In this document: positions 24,997-33,540 of the stretch, one piece after another
Layout: every line of letters starts with the position of its first letter
Numbering within the stretch: position 1 is the stretch's first letter
NCBI GenBank assembly: GCA_937942165.1
Contig: CALDFW010000189.1
Span: 1-33,540 of the forward strand
From: an uncultured bacterium
GTDB taxonomy: Bacteria > Latescibacterota > UBA2968 > UBA8231
Reading direction: 5' to 3'
DNA: 33,540 nucleotides
The notes under the pieces: model-generated
Databases searched by the model: none
The model's input: the letters and a program-made list of their open reading frames with translations, nothing else
Told to the model about the DNA's origin: nothing
Made by a program: the position numbers and the translations under genes

Positions 24997-25388
24997 CCGC
25001 GCATCCACACCTGCTGTCGACCTTCCTCGTCTTCTAAAATGAGGCGACCCTTCTCTTCTAGCTTCCAGCGCACGCGCTGTTGGCCCCCCTCACCGAAATA
25101 GGCACCGCGCAGCACCCACTCGTCTCCTTCTAAAAACCAGCTCCCCGGAAAGCTCCGCTGGCCACCCGTCTCCATAAAGAGAGTCATTGTCAGCGAGCCG
25201 TCTCTCTCGACCTGCATGCGCACGCGCACAGGCCCTAGCGCGGGGTCGACTCCTTCCGTCTCCCACGTTCCCAACAGCTCGGCTCCCATCTGTGGCACCG
25301 GATCTTCAACGGCTGCGGACGGGCGCTCGGTGCACCCCCAAAGTGCGCAAAGCATAGACACCCCGAAAACAGCTCTAGTTAAGGCCAC
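24993..25388 (-). CDS. Small putative lipoprotein, lipocalin-like beta-rich domain
   Basis: This 131-residue protein has an N-terminal hydrophobic segment ending in LCALWGC, a likely lipobox with the modified Cys at residue 19 (Trp at -2 is unusual). The rest is beta-rich, with a LLGTWETEG opening, RVRMQVERDGSLTMTLF and alternating polar/hydrophobic strands like small META/lipocalin-type domains. The function is unknown. The start is GTG, with GGGAGG five bases upstream. It overlaps the end of the preceding small ORF by 14 bases, so the two are probably one transcription unit. Confidence 0.72.
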   Translation of the reverse strand: MALTRAVFGVSMLCALWGCTERPSAAVEDPVPQMGAELLGTWETEGVDPALGPVRVRMQVERDGSLTMTLFMETGGQRSFPGSWFLEGDEWVLRGAYFGEGGQQRVRWKLEEKGRLILEDEEGRQQVWMRG

Positions 25389-25614
25389 CCTGCCCTCCCA
25401 TTCCCACCGCCTTGGTCCGCACTACGGCCGCAATTATCTCTTCTCGCAGATCATTCGGAACGGCGTCAAAACCTATGGGCTTTGCCAAAGAGGGTAGCTC
25501 GACGCGTTCAGCAATCCATGCGCCCTCTACCTGGCGCCAGTGCAATACGCTGCTGCCGGTTTGTAAATAGACCGAATCATTATCATTCCCTGTATCATCT
25601 CTGAATAGCTTCAC
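25375..25614 (-). CDS. Small hypothetical protein upstream of the lipoprotein
   Basis: A 79-residue ORF with a GTG start and a weak GGGGG six bases upstream. It has a beta-rich N-terminal half (SVYLQTGSSVLHWRQVEGAWIAERVELP) and a helical C-terminal half (DLREEIIAAVVRTKAVG). I do not recognise it. It ends 14 bases inside the lipoprotein gene, and the lipoprotein's ribosome site lies within its coding sequence, which supports a real coupled gene. It could instead be a leader region. Confidence 0.5.
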   Translation of the reverse strand: MKLFRDDTGNDNDSVYLQTGSSVLHWRQVEGAWIAERVELPSLAKPIGFDAVPNDLREEIIAAVVRTKAVGMGGQGGLN

Positions 25615-25775
25615 AGTATGCCCCCATTGAAGGTGCGCTCTCGATGCCCTAACCTAGGAAAAAAATACGCTATCAACGGCACCTAAACAAACCTCGTACG
25701 GTTGCTTTATACTACTGAGAACGTAGTTTTATACGACGTACAAAGACACTTTCTACGTCTCTTCTAGGAGCGTTC

Positions 25776-27467
25776 ATGCCCGTTTCAACGCTGCTACACA
25801 GCGGCCCACTATCCGAATCCGTTAGCGATGTGATACAGCGCGTAGAATCCGAGCGTATCGTAGAGCGCATAAACCGGCGCGACTATACCGTTTGGCACTC
25901 TTTCCCCGATGAGATAAGCAACCGACTCGGATGGTTGGATTGCCCGCAGAACATGCCCGACCATATTGAATCCCTTATCGAGATCGTGCAGGCTGCGCAA
26001 AGAGACGGCATGCGCAGCGCGCTGCTCTTGGGCATGGGTGGATCGAGTCTAGCTCCAGAAGTCTTTAGCCAAGTTTTTGGCGCAGTAGAGAGCTATCTGG
26101 ACGTAGAAGTGCTCGACAGCACGCACCCACAGGCCGTGCTGGCAAAAGCAGCCGCTCTCGATCCAGCAGAGACGCTTTACATCCCAGCAACCAAATCAGG
26201 GGGCACCGTTGAAACGCTCTCCTTTCTCAAATTTTTCTTTAAGCACGTATCGGACACACTCGGCCCCGAAGTGGCGGGGAAGCACTTTATAGCCATAACC
26301 GATCCAGGCAGCGGTTTGGCAGCGTTAGCCCATGAGTTGGCATTTCGCCACATTGTCCTGAACGATCCCAATATAGGCGGTCGCTACTCAGCACTTTCTC
26401 ATTTCGGCCTACTCCCAGCAGCGCTGACCGGAGTCGATTTAACCGATCTACTCGGCCGCACTTCAACAGCCATTCAATCCATGAGGCCCGCCGTTGAGCT
26501 AGGCGCCTTCATGGGCGCTGGGGCAAACCAAGGACGCGACAAACTGACCCTGCTTCTTTCGCCCCCGCTCGCCCCAGTAGGCGCCTGGATCGAACAGCTC
26601 ATTGCCGAAAGCACGGGCAAAGAGGGCAAGGGAATACTCCCCATAGATATGGAACCCGTCCTGGAGGCCACCGACTATAGCTGCGATCGCCTCTTTGTAT
26701 ATCTACGCATGGATGACACGCTAGACGAGCATGCCGCCTCTCTCGTATCAGCCGGTCAGCCACTGCTACAAATATCGCTGGACGAGCTCAACGATCTGGG
26801 GACCGCATTTTATTACTGGGAGTTTGCCACTGCGCTGGCGGGCCATCTAATGGGCATTCACCCCTTTGATCAACCCAACGTAGAAGCGGCAAAGGTGCTC
26901 GCACGAGATATGGTACAAACCTATCAAGAGCAAGGCGCGCTGCCCGTCGAAGAACCCACAGCTTCAGCCGGGCCTCTAACCGCTTATGGAACAGACAGTG
27001 CCTCTTCACCGATTGAGGCACTAAAAAACCTGTTGCAACGCGGAGGTTCAACCGAGTCCTACGTCGCGTTACAGGCGTATTTACCTCCCAATCCAGCCAT
27101 TGACGCCCTCCTAACCGAACTCCGTGCGACGATAAATCAGCACAGCGGGCTAGCAACTACTCTAGGCTACGGTCCACGCTTTCTTCACTCTACGGGACAG
27201 CTTCACAAAGGGGATGCCGGACGGGGACTCTTTTTACAGCTAACGGCTGATATCGGCGAGGATTTAGACATTCCCGACGAGCCTCTCACAGATACATCCT
27301 CTCTCACCTTTGGTATCCTTATAACTGCACAGGCACACGGAGATGCCAATGCCCTCCGCGCGGCAAACCGACGCCTCCTGCGAATGCACTTGGGAGAGGA
27401 TGCAGAGAGCGGACTTCGCTCGCTCATAGATCTACTGTCACAGCAATCGTCTCTCAAAAGAAAGTGA
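25776..27467 (+). CDS. pgi: Glucose-6-phosphate isomerase (Tal-Pgi fusion-type, isomerase part only)
   Basis: Pgi converts glucose-6-phosphate to fructose-6-phosphate. Two SIS domains are visible: [15 protein letters not shown] (84-98) and the sugar-phosphate loop [12 protein letters not shown] (139-150), with later family segments such as [17 protein letters not shown] and [12 protein letters not shown]. The sequence style is that of the C-terminal half of bifunctional transaldolase/phosphoglucose isomerase proteins, but at 563 residues no transaldolase part is present. AGGAG lies five bases before the ATG. The 6-phosphogluconate dehydrogenase gene follows by seven bases, giving a pgi-gnd operon at the glycolysis/pentose phosphate branch point. 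Confidence 0.93.
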   Translation: MPVSTLLHSGPLSESVSDVIQRVESERIVERINRRDYTVWHSFPDEISNRLGWLDCPQNMPDHIESLIEIVQAAQRDGMRSALLLGMGGSSLAPEVFSQVFGAVESYLDVEVLDSTHPQAVLAKAAALDPAETLYIPATKSGGTVETLSFLKFFFKHVSDTLGPEVAGKHFIAITDPGSGLAALAHELAFRHIVLNDPNIGGRYSALSHFGLLPAALTGVDLTDLLGRTSTAIQSMRPAVELGAFMGAGANQGRDKLTLLLSPPLAPVGAWIEQLIAESTGKEGKGILPIDMEPVLEATDYSCDRLFVYLRMDDTLDEHAASLVSAGQPLLQISLDELNDLGTAFYYWEFATALAGHLMGIHPFDQPNVEAAKVLARDMVQTYQEQGALPVEEPTASAGPLTAYGTDSASSPIEALKNLLQRGGSTESYVALQAYLPPNPAIDALLTELRATINQHSGLATTLGYGPRFLHSTGQLHKGDAGRGLFLQLTADIGEDLDIPDEPLTDTSSLTFGILITAQAHGDANALRAANRRLLRMHLGEDAESGLRSLIDLLSQQSSLKRK

Positions 27468-27474
27468 TTACAGC

Positions 27475-28932
27475 ATGAGTCAAGCAGATATCGGCCTTAT
27501 TGGCCTCGCTGTCATGGGCGAGAATCTCGTCCTCAATATGGCTAGCCATGGCATCGGAGTTGCCGTGTATAATCGAACTACTTCGCGGGTAGATGACTTT
27601 ATCTCTGGTCGGGCACAGGGACAGCCCATTATAGGCACGCACTCACCTGAGGCACTCATAGCCCAGCTGAAAAAGCCGCGACGGATTATGCTGATGGTAC
27701 AAGCAGGCTCTGCCGTAGATCGCGTTATTGAACAACTACTTCCCCTGCTTGATCCGGGGGATATCATTATCGACGGCGGCAACTCCAACTACCAAGACAC
27801 CGTGCGCCGCACCCGCGAACTGACGGAGAAAGGCTTCCTCTATATAGGCACAGGCGTCTCCGGAGGCGAAGAGGGCGCATTGAAAGGACCGAGCATTATG
27901 CCGGGGGGTAATCCAGAAGCCTGGCCACATGTCAAAGACATATTCCAATCTATCGCAGCAAAGGTTGAGGACGGCAGTCCCTGCTGTGATTGGGTCGGAG
28001 CCAACGGTGCGGGACACTATGTGAAAATGATCCACAACGGCATCGAGTACGGTGATATGCAGATGATCTGCGAAGCGTATGACGTAATGCGCCACGTCTT
28101 GGGCATGGAACCAGCGGAGATGGCCGAAGTATTTGCCGAGTGGAATGGAGGTGAACTGGACAGCTACCTGATCGAAATTACCGCTGAGATACTCGCCAAG
28201 AAGGACGACGAAAGCGGCAAGCCAATGATCGACCTGATCCTAGATGCAGCAGGCCAAAAAGGGACCGGCAAATGGACGGGCATCGACGCACTCCAGCTAG
28301 GCGCAGTCGCCACGGCCATCACAGAGGCCGTCTACGCTCGCAGTCTCTCCGCCCTCAAGGACGAGCGCGTAGCCGCCGCCGCCGTTTTGCAGGGTCCCGA
28401 TGCCCAGCCGTTTACTGGAGACCGTAGCGCTTTTATTGAAGACGTTCGATGCGCGCTATACGCCTCTAAAATATGCTCGTATGCTCAGGGTTTTCAGCTT
28501 TTACGGATGGCCGCAGTCGAATACGACTGGCAGCTCAACTTCGGAAGTATTGCCCTTATGTGGCGCGGCGGATGTATTATTCGCGCACAGTTTCTAGGCC
28601 GCATTAAAGAGGCCTTTGATGCCGATTCCCAACTGGCGAACCTCTTGCTGGCCCCCTACTTCCAGCAAGCGATCGCTCAATCACAATCTTCATGGCGCCG
28701 CGTCATAGCCAAAGCCGTTGAGCACGGCGTGCCCGTGCCTGCATTCAGCAGCGCATTGGCCTATTTTGATGGCTACCGCTCCGACCGCTTACCAGCAAAC
28801 CTACTGCAGGCCCAGCGCGACTACTTTGGTGCCCATACCTACGAGCGCACAGACAGGCCTCGGGGTGAGTTCTTCCACACCAACTGGACCGGGCGCGGCG
28901 GAGATACGGCCTCTACGGCCTATAACGTTTAA
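27475..28932 (+). CDS. gnd: 6-phosphogluconate dehydrogenase, decarboxylating
   Basis: Gnd is a homodimeric cytoplasmic enzyme oxidising 6-phosphogluconate to ribulose-5-phosphate and CO2 with NADP (oxidative pentose phosphate pathway). The cofactor motif GLAVMGENL (10-18) is followed by NRTTSR, which favours [22 protein letters not shown] and the catalytic [16 protein letters not shown] (Lys and Asn) follow, with the all-helical C-terminal domain ending in FHTNWTG. At 485 residues it has the long-form length. There is no strong ribosome site, and it is probably translated by coupling with pgi seven bases upstream. Confidence 0.97.
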   Translation: MSQADIGLIGLAVMGENLVLNMASHGIGVAVYNRTTSRVDDFISGRAQGQPIIGTHSPEALIAQLKKPRRIMLMVQAGSAVDRVIEQLLPLLDPGDIIIDGGNSNYQDTVRRTRELTEKGFLYIGTGVSGGEEGALKGPSIMPGGNPEAWPHVKDIFQSIAAKVEDGSPCCDWVGANGAGHYVKMIHNGIEYGDMQMICEAYDVMRHVLGMEPAEMAEVFAEWNGGELDSYLIEITAEILAKKDDESGKPMIDLILDAAGQKGTGKWTGIDALQLGAVATAITEAVYARSLSALKDERVAAAAVLQGPDAQPFTGDRSAFIEDVRCALYASKICSYAQGFQLLRMAAVEYDWQLNFGSIALMWRGGCIIRAQFLGRIKEAFDADSQLANLLLAPYFQQAIAQSQSSWRRVIAKAVEHGVPVPAFSSALAYFDGYRSDRLPANLLQAQRDYFGAHTYERTDRPRGEFFHTNWTGRGGDTASTAYNV

Positions 28933-28976
28933 AAAATGACTTCGGCCTCAGTCTTGGGGAAGGCTGAGGCCGAAGT
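28931..28976 (-). terminator. Terminator for the sulfatase gene
   Basis: ACTTCGGCCTCAGTC (28939-28953) and GGCTGAGGCCGAAGT (28962-28976) form a 15-bp stem with one G-T pair. On the minus strand it is followed by CATTTTTT, so it serves the sulfatase. On the plus strand (gnd) there is no T-run. Confidence 0.8.
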
Positions 28977-28984
28977 TCGTATTC

Positions 28985-30397
28985 TTAGAGCGGCCAGTGT
29001 ATTCCCCTCTGCGTCGACAGCCCCTTATTTCCATTTCGCACACTGGGCTCAAAAGGCAGTCCGACAAGCCGACCGGCCACGACCCATTCCCGATCCTCTC
29101 CGCTCAGCTGATCCACTAACCTGGCTTCCATCTCAGCTCGCAGACCGGCCGCCTCTGCACGCCCCGCAATATCGATCAACTCTTCCGGGTCCTCTTCAAG
29201 GTCAAAAAGCTGCACCTGATTACCTGCAGGATAATAAATCAGCTTGTAACGTCCCATATGGACCATACGCGTAGCCTGCACTCCACGTCCCAGCTCACCG
29301 TAGAGCATATCGCGTCGCGTGTCGCTTAGCATCGAAAGCCCACGTACGCTATCTGGTATCGGGAGACCGGCTAACTGCAACAGCGTAGGCATGATGTCCT
29401 GCCAGCCGACGAGTCGATTGTCTACGCCATCACATTCGATGTCCCCATCGGCAGCACCTACGAGAATCATCGGCACACACGCAGATTCTTCGTAGTAGAG
29501 CTTCTTAGCCCACAGACCGTGCTTGCCCAACATATCGCCGTGATCAGATGTGAAAAGTAGTATTGTCTCGTCGAGTAATTTCTGTTCGCGCAGCGTCCCT
29601 ATCACAACGCGTAGCTGGTGATCTATATGCGTGCTCAACGCGTAAAAAGCGCGCCGCGCCGCACGCACTGCATAGTCACTCATCAGTTCACCCTGACCCC
29701 TTCGCTGGCGCAGGGCAAGCGGAACGGAATCCGGGTCTTCTGCCCAATCGCCCACGCTGGGCGTAGCAACGGGCACGTCTCGATACATGTTCCAGTAGAA
29801 AGGCAGCGGTGTCAACGGCGGATGCGGATGCGTATAGGATAAATACCATAGGGCGGGTTTGGTAGGATCACGTCGCTGAATAGCGCGCACCATCTGACGC
29901 GTTTGCCAATTCGTAGGGTGCATCGCTTCGGGCAGATGCCAGGTTCGATTTACATACTCGTTATTGCCCATTCCGTGCAAAAACTGTTCACCTGGATATC
30001 CGCATTCGGCCAAATAGGCTTCGTAGTCGTCTACTACGCCCCACTGGGTCCGACCCTCTTCGCACAGCTGAACGTCGTCAAAACCCAGTCGGCTTCGCTG
30101 CGGCTTAGTATGCAGTTTTCCCACCGCGTAGGACTGGTACCCCCCTGCAGCAAAGGCCTCCGCCAAAAGAGTGCATTCCGCGTTTGAATGGACAGCGGAA
30201 GGCGGGCATCCCGTCATGAGCGCCCTACGAGCTGGCACGCAGAGCGGTGCTTCGCTATAGGCACGAACGTACCGTCGACCGCTTCGCGCAAGCGCGTCCA
30301 ACGTAGGCGTTTGTATACACGGATGACCCTCAACTCCAAGCATATGGCCCGGCCAGTGATCGACCGTGATGAGTAATACATTGGGATGCTGTACCAT
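28985..30397 (-). CDS. Type I sulfatase (formylglycine-dependent)
   Basis: This alkaline-phosphatase-fold sulfatase of 470 residues hydrolyses a sulfate ester. The modification motif C-x-P-x-R occurs as LCVPARRALMTG, with Cys53 to be converted to formylglycine. Metal-binding positions include Asp13 in LITVDHW and Asp-His in FTSDHGDMLGKHG. No signal peptide is evident, so it is cytoplasmic or exported another way. I start it at ATG 30397. A TTG at 30406 would overlap the upstream stop. It lies five bases after the LysR gene on the same strand, so the two are coupled. The substrate is unknown (sulfated sugars or related esters). No maturation enzyme is in the window. Confidence 0.93.
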   Translation of the reverse strand: MVQHPNVLLITVDHWPGHMLGVEGHPCIQTPTLDALARSGRRYVRAYSEAPLCVPARRALMTGCPPSAVHSNAECTLLAEAFAAGGYQSYAVGKLHTKPQRSRLGFDDVQLCEEGRTQWGVVDDYEAYLAECGYPGEQFLHGMGNNEYVNRTWHLPEAMHPTNWQTRQMVRAIQRRDPTKPALWYLSYTHPHPPLTPLPFYWNMYRDVPVATPSVGDWAEDPDSVPLALRQRRGQGELMSDYAVRAARRAFYALSTHIDHQLRVVIGTLREQKLLDETILLFTSDHGDMLGKHGLWAKKLYYEESACVPMILVGAADGDIECDGVDNRLVGWQDIMPTLLQLAGLPIPDSVRGLSMLSDTRRDMLYGELGRGVQATRMVHMGRYKLIYYPAGNQVQLFDLEEDPEELIDIAGRAEAAGLRAEMEARLVDQLSGEDREWVVAGRLVGLPFEPSVRNGNKGLSTQRGIHWPL

Positions 30398-30402
30398 ACT
30401 CC

Positions 30403-31296
30403 TCAAACCTTCCTATTGGCCAACTGGGCCTCAATCAATTCGATAAACGCGCTGGCGGCAGCCGATCGCATCCGTCCCCGTCGCTCAATCCAGCCCACCC
30501 GACTCGCTGGTAATCCCGTAAGTCGAATTGCATGGAGCTGGCCTCGTTCGACCTCCGCCGCAATGGCGACCTGTGGTACGACTGCAAGCCCTAGGCCAAT
30601 TTCAACAAACCGTTTGAGCACTTCAATACCACCCAGTTCCATGGCGATGGGCGGACACACGCGCCCTTTAACAAGGGCCGCATCTAGGAGCTGACGACTC
30701 GTGCTCCCCCGTTCCAACACCAGCAGAGGAAAAGGCGTTATATCGGCCAATCGCATGCGTTTCCGCCCTCCCAAACGGTGGTCTGGTCTACAGATAAGCA
30801 CATCCTGACGCTCTAATAGGGTATGCTCCTGAACATCGCGATGACGGACTGGCAAAGTGACCAGTCCAATATCGACCTCATCAGTTGCCACGAGATTTGC
30901 AATCTCTGGCGAGATGCGATTGCGAATATCCAAGTCGACCCCGGGATAGCAGCGCCGGAACTCTTCTAGCGCATCCGGTAGGATATAAGTGCAGTTCGTG
31001 TCACTTGTTCCCACCACCAAACGTCCGCTCACTTCTTTGTCGAGAGCCGCTATTTCATTACGCGCATCTTCTAACCCATCAAGAATCTGCTGCACGTATT
31101 TAAACAGCACTTCACCTGCCTCCGTAAGCCGTATCTCGCGTCTTTTCCGGTCGAATAGTGCTTTGCCAAGCTCATCTTCTAACGCCTTGATCTGGAGACT
31201 GATTGCTGGCTGGCTAAGAAAGAGTTTATCGGCCGCACGAGTAAAGCTGCGCGTGCGCGCAATTTCGTAAAACCCGCGAAGCTGATGTAAATCCAT
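30403..31296 (-). CDS. LysR-family transcriptional regulator
   Basis: The 297-residue protein starts MDLHQLRGFYEIARTRSFTRAA with a typical N-terminal winged HTH (LFLSQPAISLQIKALEDELG) and a periplasmic-binding-like effector domain (residues about 90-290). I chose ATG 31296, five bases after GTGGGAG. The ORF is open further upstream to 31446, but that extension is unlike the family. It is followed at once by the sulfatase and divergent from the fluoride channel. A 6-bp dyad with an 11-base centre lies 23-45 bp before the start and is a likely LysR box. The effector is unknown. Control of sulfatase expression is the simplest reading. Confidence 0.9.
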   Translation of the reverse strand: MDLHQLRGFYEIARTRSFTRAADKLFLSQPAISLQIKALEDELGKALFDRKRREIRLTEAGEVLFKYVQQILDGLEDARNEIAALDKEVSGRLVVGTSDTNCTYILPDALEEFRRCYPGVDLDIRNRISPEIANLVATDEVDIGLVTLPVRHRDVQEHTLLERQDVLICRPDHRLGGRKRMRLADITPFPLLVLERGSTSRQLLDAALVKGRVCPPIAMELGGIEVLKRFVEIGLGLAVVPQVAIAAEVERGQLHAIRLTGLPASRVGWIERRGRMRSAAASAFIELIEAQLANRKV

Positions 31297-31318
31297 CGAC
31301 ACACTCCCACTACAAATG

Positions 31319-31341
31319 GTTATATTGAGAGCAACTATAAC
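31319..31341. promoter_or_regulatory. Candidate LysR-type operator
   Basis: Arms GTTATA (31319-31324) and TATAAC (31336-31341) flank 11 bases that themselves begin TTG and end CAAC. This T-N11-A dyad fits a LysR box in the lysR/crcB intergenic region. Confidence 0.4.
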
Positions 31342-31446
31342 AAAATAATCACGAGAGAAAAACTCTATACAGACAGCTACATCGCCTTTTCTATAGGTCC
31401 GTATTCTCATCTCGCGGCCTGATAATTTTCCGTAGGGGAACCCCAT

Positions 31447-31833
31447 ATGATCAACATTCTAGCCGTCGGCTTTGGAGGATTTATCGGCTCTATTTTTCGC
31501 TACCTACTGGGGCTTTTTGTGCACTCAATTTTCCGTCAGAGTGAATTTCCATACGGCACGCTCAGCGCCAACATACTGGGCTGTCTTATCATAGGCTTAC
31601 TCAGCGGATTGATCGACGATCGAATCGCCCTCTCGGCAACCACGCGCCTGTTTCTATTTACCGGCATATTGGGAGGCTTCACTACCTTCTCTACATTTAG
31701 CTTGGATACGTTAACCTTGTTTCAAGGGGATAGCTCCGGAGGTCTACTTTTAGCGCTTTTTTACGTGGTTGCACATGTCGCTCTTGGATTAATTGCCGTA
31801 TCGTTCGGGCACTGGCTTGCACAGCTATTCTGA
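31447..31833 (+). CDS. crcB: Fluoride-specific ion channel CrcB/Fluc
   Basis: This 128-residue membrane protein has four hydrophobic helices. It begins GFGGFIGSIFRYLLG, has the conserved Asn in ANILGC, and contains GFTTFSTFSLD, which holds the fluoride-lining phenylalanines and the central sodium site. Fluc proteins form dual-topology dimers that export toxic fluoride. A single gene, as here, fits a homodimer. There is no fluoride riboswitch sequence upstream. The start is preceded by the palindrome GGGGAACCCC rather than a normal ribosome site. It is divergent from the LysR gene. Confidence 0.95.
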   Translation: MINILAVGFGGFIGSIFRYLLGLFVHSIFRQSEFPYGTLSANILGCLIIGLLSGLIDDRIALSATTRLFLFTGILGGFTTFSTFSLDTLTLFQGDSSGGLLLALFYVVAHVALGLIAVSFGHWLAQLF

Positions 31834-31981
31834 GCGGTGCATTTACGTTTATGTAGAATCCTTAAAAATTGACTTTTTGCGTATAGTGTATTTTTATGTG
31901 TTTATCTATGTAAGGTCGCATACCTTCAAAAAATCATCTTCTGTTAGAATTCGATAGCCCAGAAAGCATAAAGGACCGCGT

Positions 31982-32425
31982 ATGCCCAATATTGCTCAGT
32001 TGTTGAAAGATGAAATCAGCCGACTCGCCCGTAAAGAAGTGCGCGCGGCTTCTGCTCCGCTGCAGGAGCAAATCCGAGAGCTCAAAAAAACAAATCGCCA
32101 GCAGCGCGAAGCGATTGATGCGCTCCAGCGCCGCGTTGGCCAACTGCAGGCGCTAGCCAGCTCTCCCACGGACAAGATTCTCAAGGCACCCGCGATTGCA
32201 GAAGATCGACAGATCCGACTCTCGGGGACATCCATAAAAAAACACAGAAAAAGATTGGGGCTTTCGCAGGGGGAACTCGGCCAACTCCTCAACGTAAGCA
32301 CCAACACTATTGTTCGCTGGGAGCAGAACAAGTCTAAGCCCCGCGAGGCCTATCGGGCTGGCATTGCACAGCTCCGCACAATGGGCGTGCGCGAGGTAAA
32401 AAAGCTGCTCGCTTCAGTTCAATAG
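31982..32425 (+). CDS. Coiled-coil protein with C-terminal XRE-type HTH
   Basis: The 147-residue protein has an N-terminal helical region opening MPNIAQLLKDEISRLARKEV. A coiled coil (about 25-60) comes next, then a Cro/C1-type helix-turn-helix (about 83-130, KHRKRLGLSQGELGQLLNVSTNTIVRWEQNKSKPR). The same architecture is common in bacteria as a small DNA-binding protein of unsettled role. The 148-bp region before it is AT-rich, with TTGACT at 31869 but no clear -10. No toxin or partner gene is adjacent, so it does not look like an antitoxin in a paired system. Confidence 0.85.
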   Translation: MPNIAQLLKDEISRLARKEVRAASAPLQEQIRELKKTNRQQREAIDALQRRVGQLQALASSPTDKILKAPAIAEDRQIRLSGTSIKKHRKRLGLSQGELGQLLNVSTNTIVRWEQNKSKPREAYRAGIAQLRTMGVREVKKLLASVQ

Positions 32426-32437
32426 CCTCTTTTAAAA

Positions 32438-32479
32438 GTGGGATAGAAAAGCCCTAAGGGTTTTCTCTATCCCACCTTT
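32438..32479. terminator. Terminator between the XRE gene and glycosyltransferase
   Basis: GTGGGATAGA (32438-32447) pairs with TCTATCCCAC (32466-32475), extended inward by AAAGCCC/GGGTTTT past one bulged base. Short T-runs lie outside on both strands. The apex includes the stop codon of the glycosyltransferase gene. Confidence 0.7.
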
Positions 32480-33329
32480 GCAAATATCCTTCCATTCTAT
32501 GAGCGAGCTCAGCGTTGTCGTGTTTGAGCGCGCCCCTGTGTACGATTCCCGCTTTTCGAACTAGCATCTCGCGAGCAGCTTCGCATTTTTCATAGGATAG
32601 CTCCGGAGCATTCTGCAGCAGTCTGTCTAACGCATAAACGCGAAAACGATCCATCGCATAATAGGCCTGCGAAAGTTGATCAGGGTGTCCACCGTACTTT
32701 ACAATCAGTTTTTCCGGGATGTAGCACACGGACCAGCGCGCTGCAATTCGCAGCCACAGTTCGTAGTCTTCACAGGCCGGCAACCCCTCGTCAAAACCGC
32801 CAATTTTATCGAATACTTCCCGGTGAATCACGATAGAAGACGGCGACATTACGCACAGAGGCAGCGCTTGTAAAAAAATATCTCCCCCGTACTTCTGATG
32901 GTGTTTATGTGGATTCACGCGCACGCCGTTGCGCACCCATATCTCGTCCGTATGGCATACCGGTAGACTCGTCCTAGCCAGCGCTCTCATCTGCCGGTCC
33001 AGTTTATCGGGCAACCACTCGTCGTCCGAATCGAGAAAGGCCAACCACTGACCTCGGGCCCGCTCTATGCCGCGATTACGCGCCGCAGATACACCGCTAT
33101 TTTCTTGCATCTCTATCACCCGAACGGAAGCCTCAAACTCTCTGCGCACAGCTTCTGCCGTTCCATCCTGAGATGCATCATCGACCACAATCACTTCGAA
33201 CGCTCCGTCATCGATGCGCTGAGAAAGCACAGAGCGCACAGCTCGGCTCACTAGTTCGCGGCGATTATATACGGGTATTATTACGGAAAACACGATCGTA
33301 TTAGGGACCAACCCGCAGCGCAGCTGCAC
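32454..33329 (-). CDS. Family 2 glycosyltransferase
   Basis: This is a GT-A fold inverting transferase that moves a sugar from a nucleotide sugar to an acceptor. It begins FSVIIPVYNRRELVSRAVRSVL, has VVDDASQDGT, the donor/metal motif DSDDEW and the acceptor-region ED motif (ACEDYELWLRIA). It lacks membrane helices. The start is uncertain: GTG 33329 overlaps the upstream gene by 29 bases, while GTG 33293 lies eight bases after that gene's stop and gives a more typical N-terminus. Neither has a clear ribosome site. It lies directly downstream of a DsbD-like gene, a pairing with no obvious functional link. Confidence 0.88.
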   Translation of the reverse strand: MQLRCGLVPNTIVFSVIIPVYNRRELVSRAVRSVLSQRIDDGAFEVIVVDDASQDGTAEAVRREFEASVRVIEMQENSGVSAARNRGIERARGQWLAFLDSDDEWLPDKLDRQMRALARTSLPVCHTDEIWVRNGVRVNPHKHHQKYGGDIFLQALPLCVMSPSSIVIHREVFDKIGGFDEGLPACEDYELWLRIAARWSVCYIPEKLIVKYGGHPDQLSQAYYAMDRFRVYALDRLLQNAPELSYEKCEAAREMLVRKAGIVHRGALKHDNAELAHRMEGYLQRWDRENP

Positions 33330-33540
33330 GGCTCAGTGCATCGAGAACAATCTCTTCGCTGATTAGCTCAGGCAAGACGATAGGCACATCGAGTTGTCCC
33401 CCGGGAAACAGCACGTATAGGGGCACTCCAGACCGACCAAAAGCCTGCAGCATCTGCGTAATCTGCGGATTTCGATGGGTCCAGTCTGCTTTGACCATCG
33501 CAACGTTGTCATCGGCAAAGCGATCGCGAAGGACCTGTTG
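33301..33540 (-). CDS. DsbD/thioredoxin-like protein, C-terminal part
   Basis: Only the last 79 codons are in the window; the gene continues past its right edge. The visible part, with VKADWTHRNPQI, GRSGVPLYVLFPGG and LPELISEE, is the C-terminal thioredoxin-like domain of DsbD-type thiol:disulfide interchange proteins, which carry electrons from the cytoplasm to periplasmic thiols or cytochrome c assembly. The TAA is at 33301-33303. The N-terminal and transmembrane parts cannot be seen, so a soluble thioredoxin-like protein is possible. Confidence 0.82.
   Translation of the reverse strand, partial: QQVLRDRFADDNVAMVKADWTHRNPQITQMLQAFGRSGVPLYVLFPGGQLDVPIVLPELISEEIVLDALSRAAALRVGP

Noticed and set aside
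31342-31446. Fluoride riboswitch before crcB
   Set aside because: Neither the conserved GATGG/GTTCGCC part nor the CTGATGGCTCCT part is present. A CTGATA stretch alone is not enough.
31297-31446. 50-residue N-terminal extension of the LysR protein
   Set aside because: It is unlike any LysR N-terminus, and a clear ribosome site and ATG exist at 31296.
31982-32425. Antitoxin of a toxin-antitoxin pair
   Set aside because: The protein has an XRE domain, but no small toxin-like gene is adjacent on either side.
1-33540. CRISPR arrays, insertion sequences, integrases or phage genes
   Set aside because: No repeated spacer pattern, transposase, recombinase or phage structural protein was seen in any frame.

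Overview
The window is a gene-dense stretch of chromosome from a Gram-negative bacterium. It holds about 30 protein genes on both strands, one tRNA, short intergenic gaps, and strong hairpin terminators between many convergent gene pairs. I see no phage, insertion sequence, CRISPR array or integrase. A lipoprotein, YfiR-type and DsbD-type envelope proteins and a DnaK ending in DADYEVV point to a free-living or particle-associated bacterium of FCB or Latescibacterota-like affinity. The mix of sulfatase, GH109-like Gfo/Idh/MocA protein, soluble sugar dehydrogenase and HpcH/HpaI aldolase fits a degrader of complex carbohydrates. This taxonomic reading is inference from gene style, not from a marker tree.

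Layout. Positions 40-2508 hold a divergent pair, an Nramp-superfamily transporter (-) and galU (+), which appear to share one -35 region. Positions 2592-5813 hold a siroheme nitrite/sulfite reductase with an added C-terminal HEPN-like helical domain, an unrecognised protein, and a seven-iron ferredoxin that could supply its electrons. Positions 5937-8879 hold a tightly coupled set of 2-oxo-acid dehydrogenase E1 alpha, E1 beta and a short-chain dehydrogenase, with no E2 or E3. Positions 8964-10930 hold an orphan LolD/MacB-type ABC ATPase, an unusual MerR-type HTH/receiver-domain fusion, and a small zinc-ribbon gene overlapping it tail to tail. Positions 11106-17582 hold an exported PQQ-type sugar dehydrogenase, uvrB, dnaK (preceded by a sigma-54-like promoter) and a zinc alcohol dehydrogenase.

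Positions 17859-21431 form a signalling operon: a YfiR-family periplasmic protein, a CHASE8-like HisKA_2 histidine kinase, and a REC-kinase-REC hybrid whose H-box is altered. Then come tRNA-Thr(UGU), an HpcH/HpaI aldolase, a Mug-type DNA glycosylase and a GH109-like oxidoreductase-fold protein. Positions 24685-28932 hold a free-standing glycogen-binding (CBM48/AMPK-beta type) mini-protein, a small lipoprotein with an upstream overlapping ORF, and a pgi-gnd pair joining glycolysis and the pentose phosphate pathway. The end of the window has a sulfatase downstream of and coupled to a LysR regulator, a fluoride channel, a coiled-coil/XRE regulator, a family 2 glycosyltransferase, and the C-terminus of a DsbD/thioredoxin-like gene cut by the window edge.

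Most genes are ordinary central-metabolism or housekeeping genes. The features most worth checking are the HEPN-tailed siroheme reductase with its unknown partner, the MerR-REC fusion whose promoter spacer carries a dyad, the Nramp-like protein without the canonical metal ligands, the sigma-54-like promoter at dnaK, and the altered H-box in the hybrid kinase.
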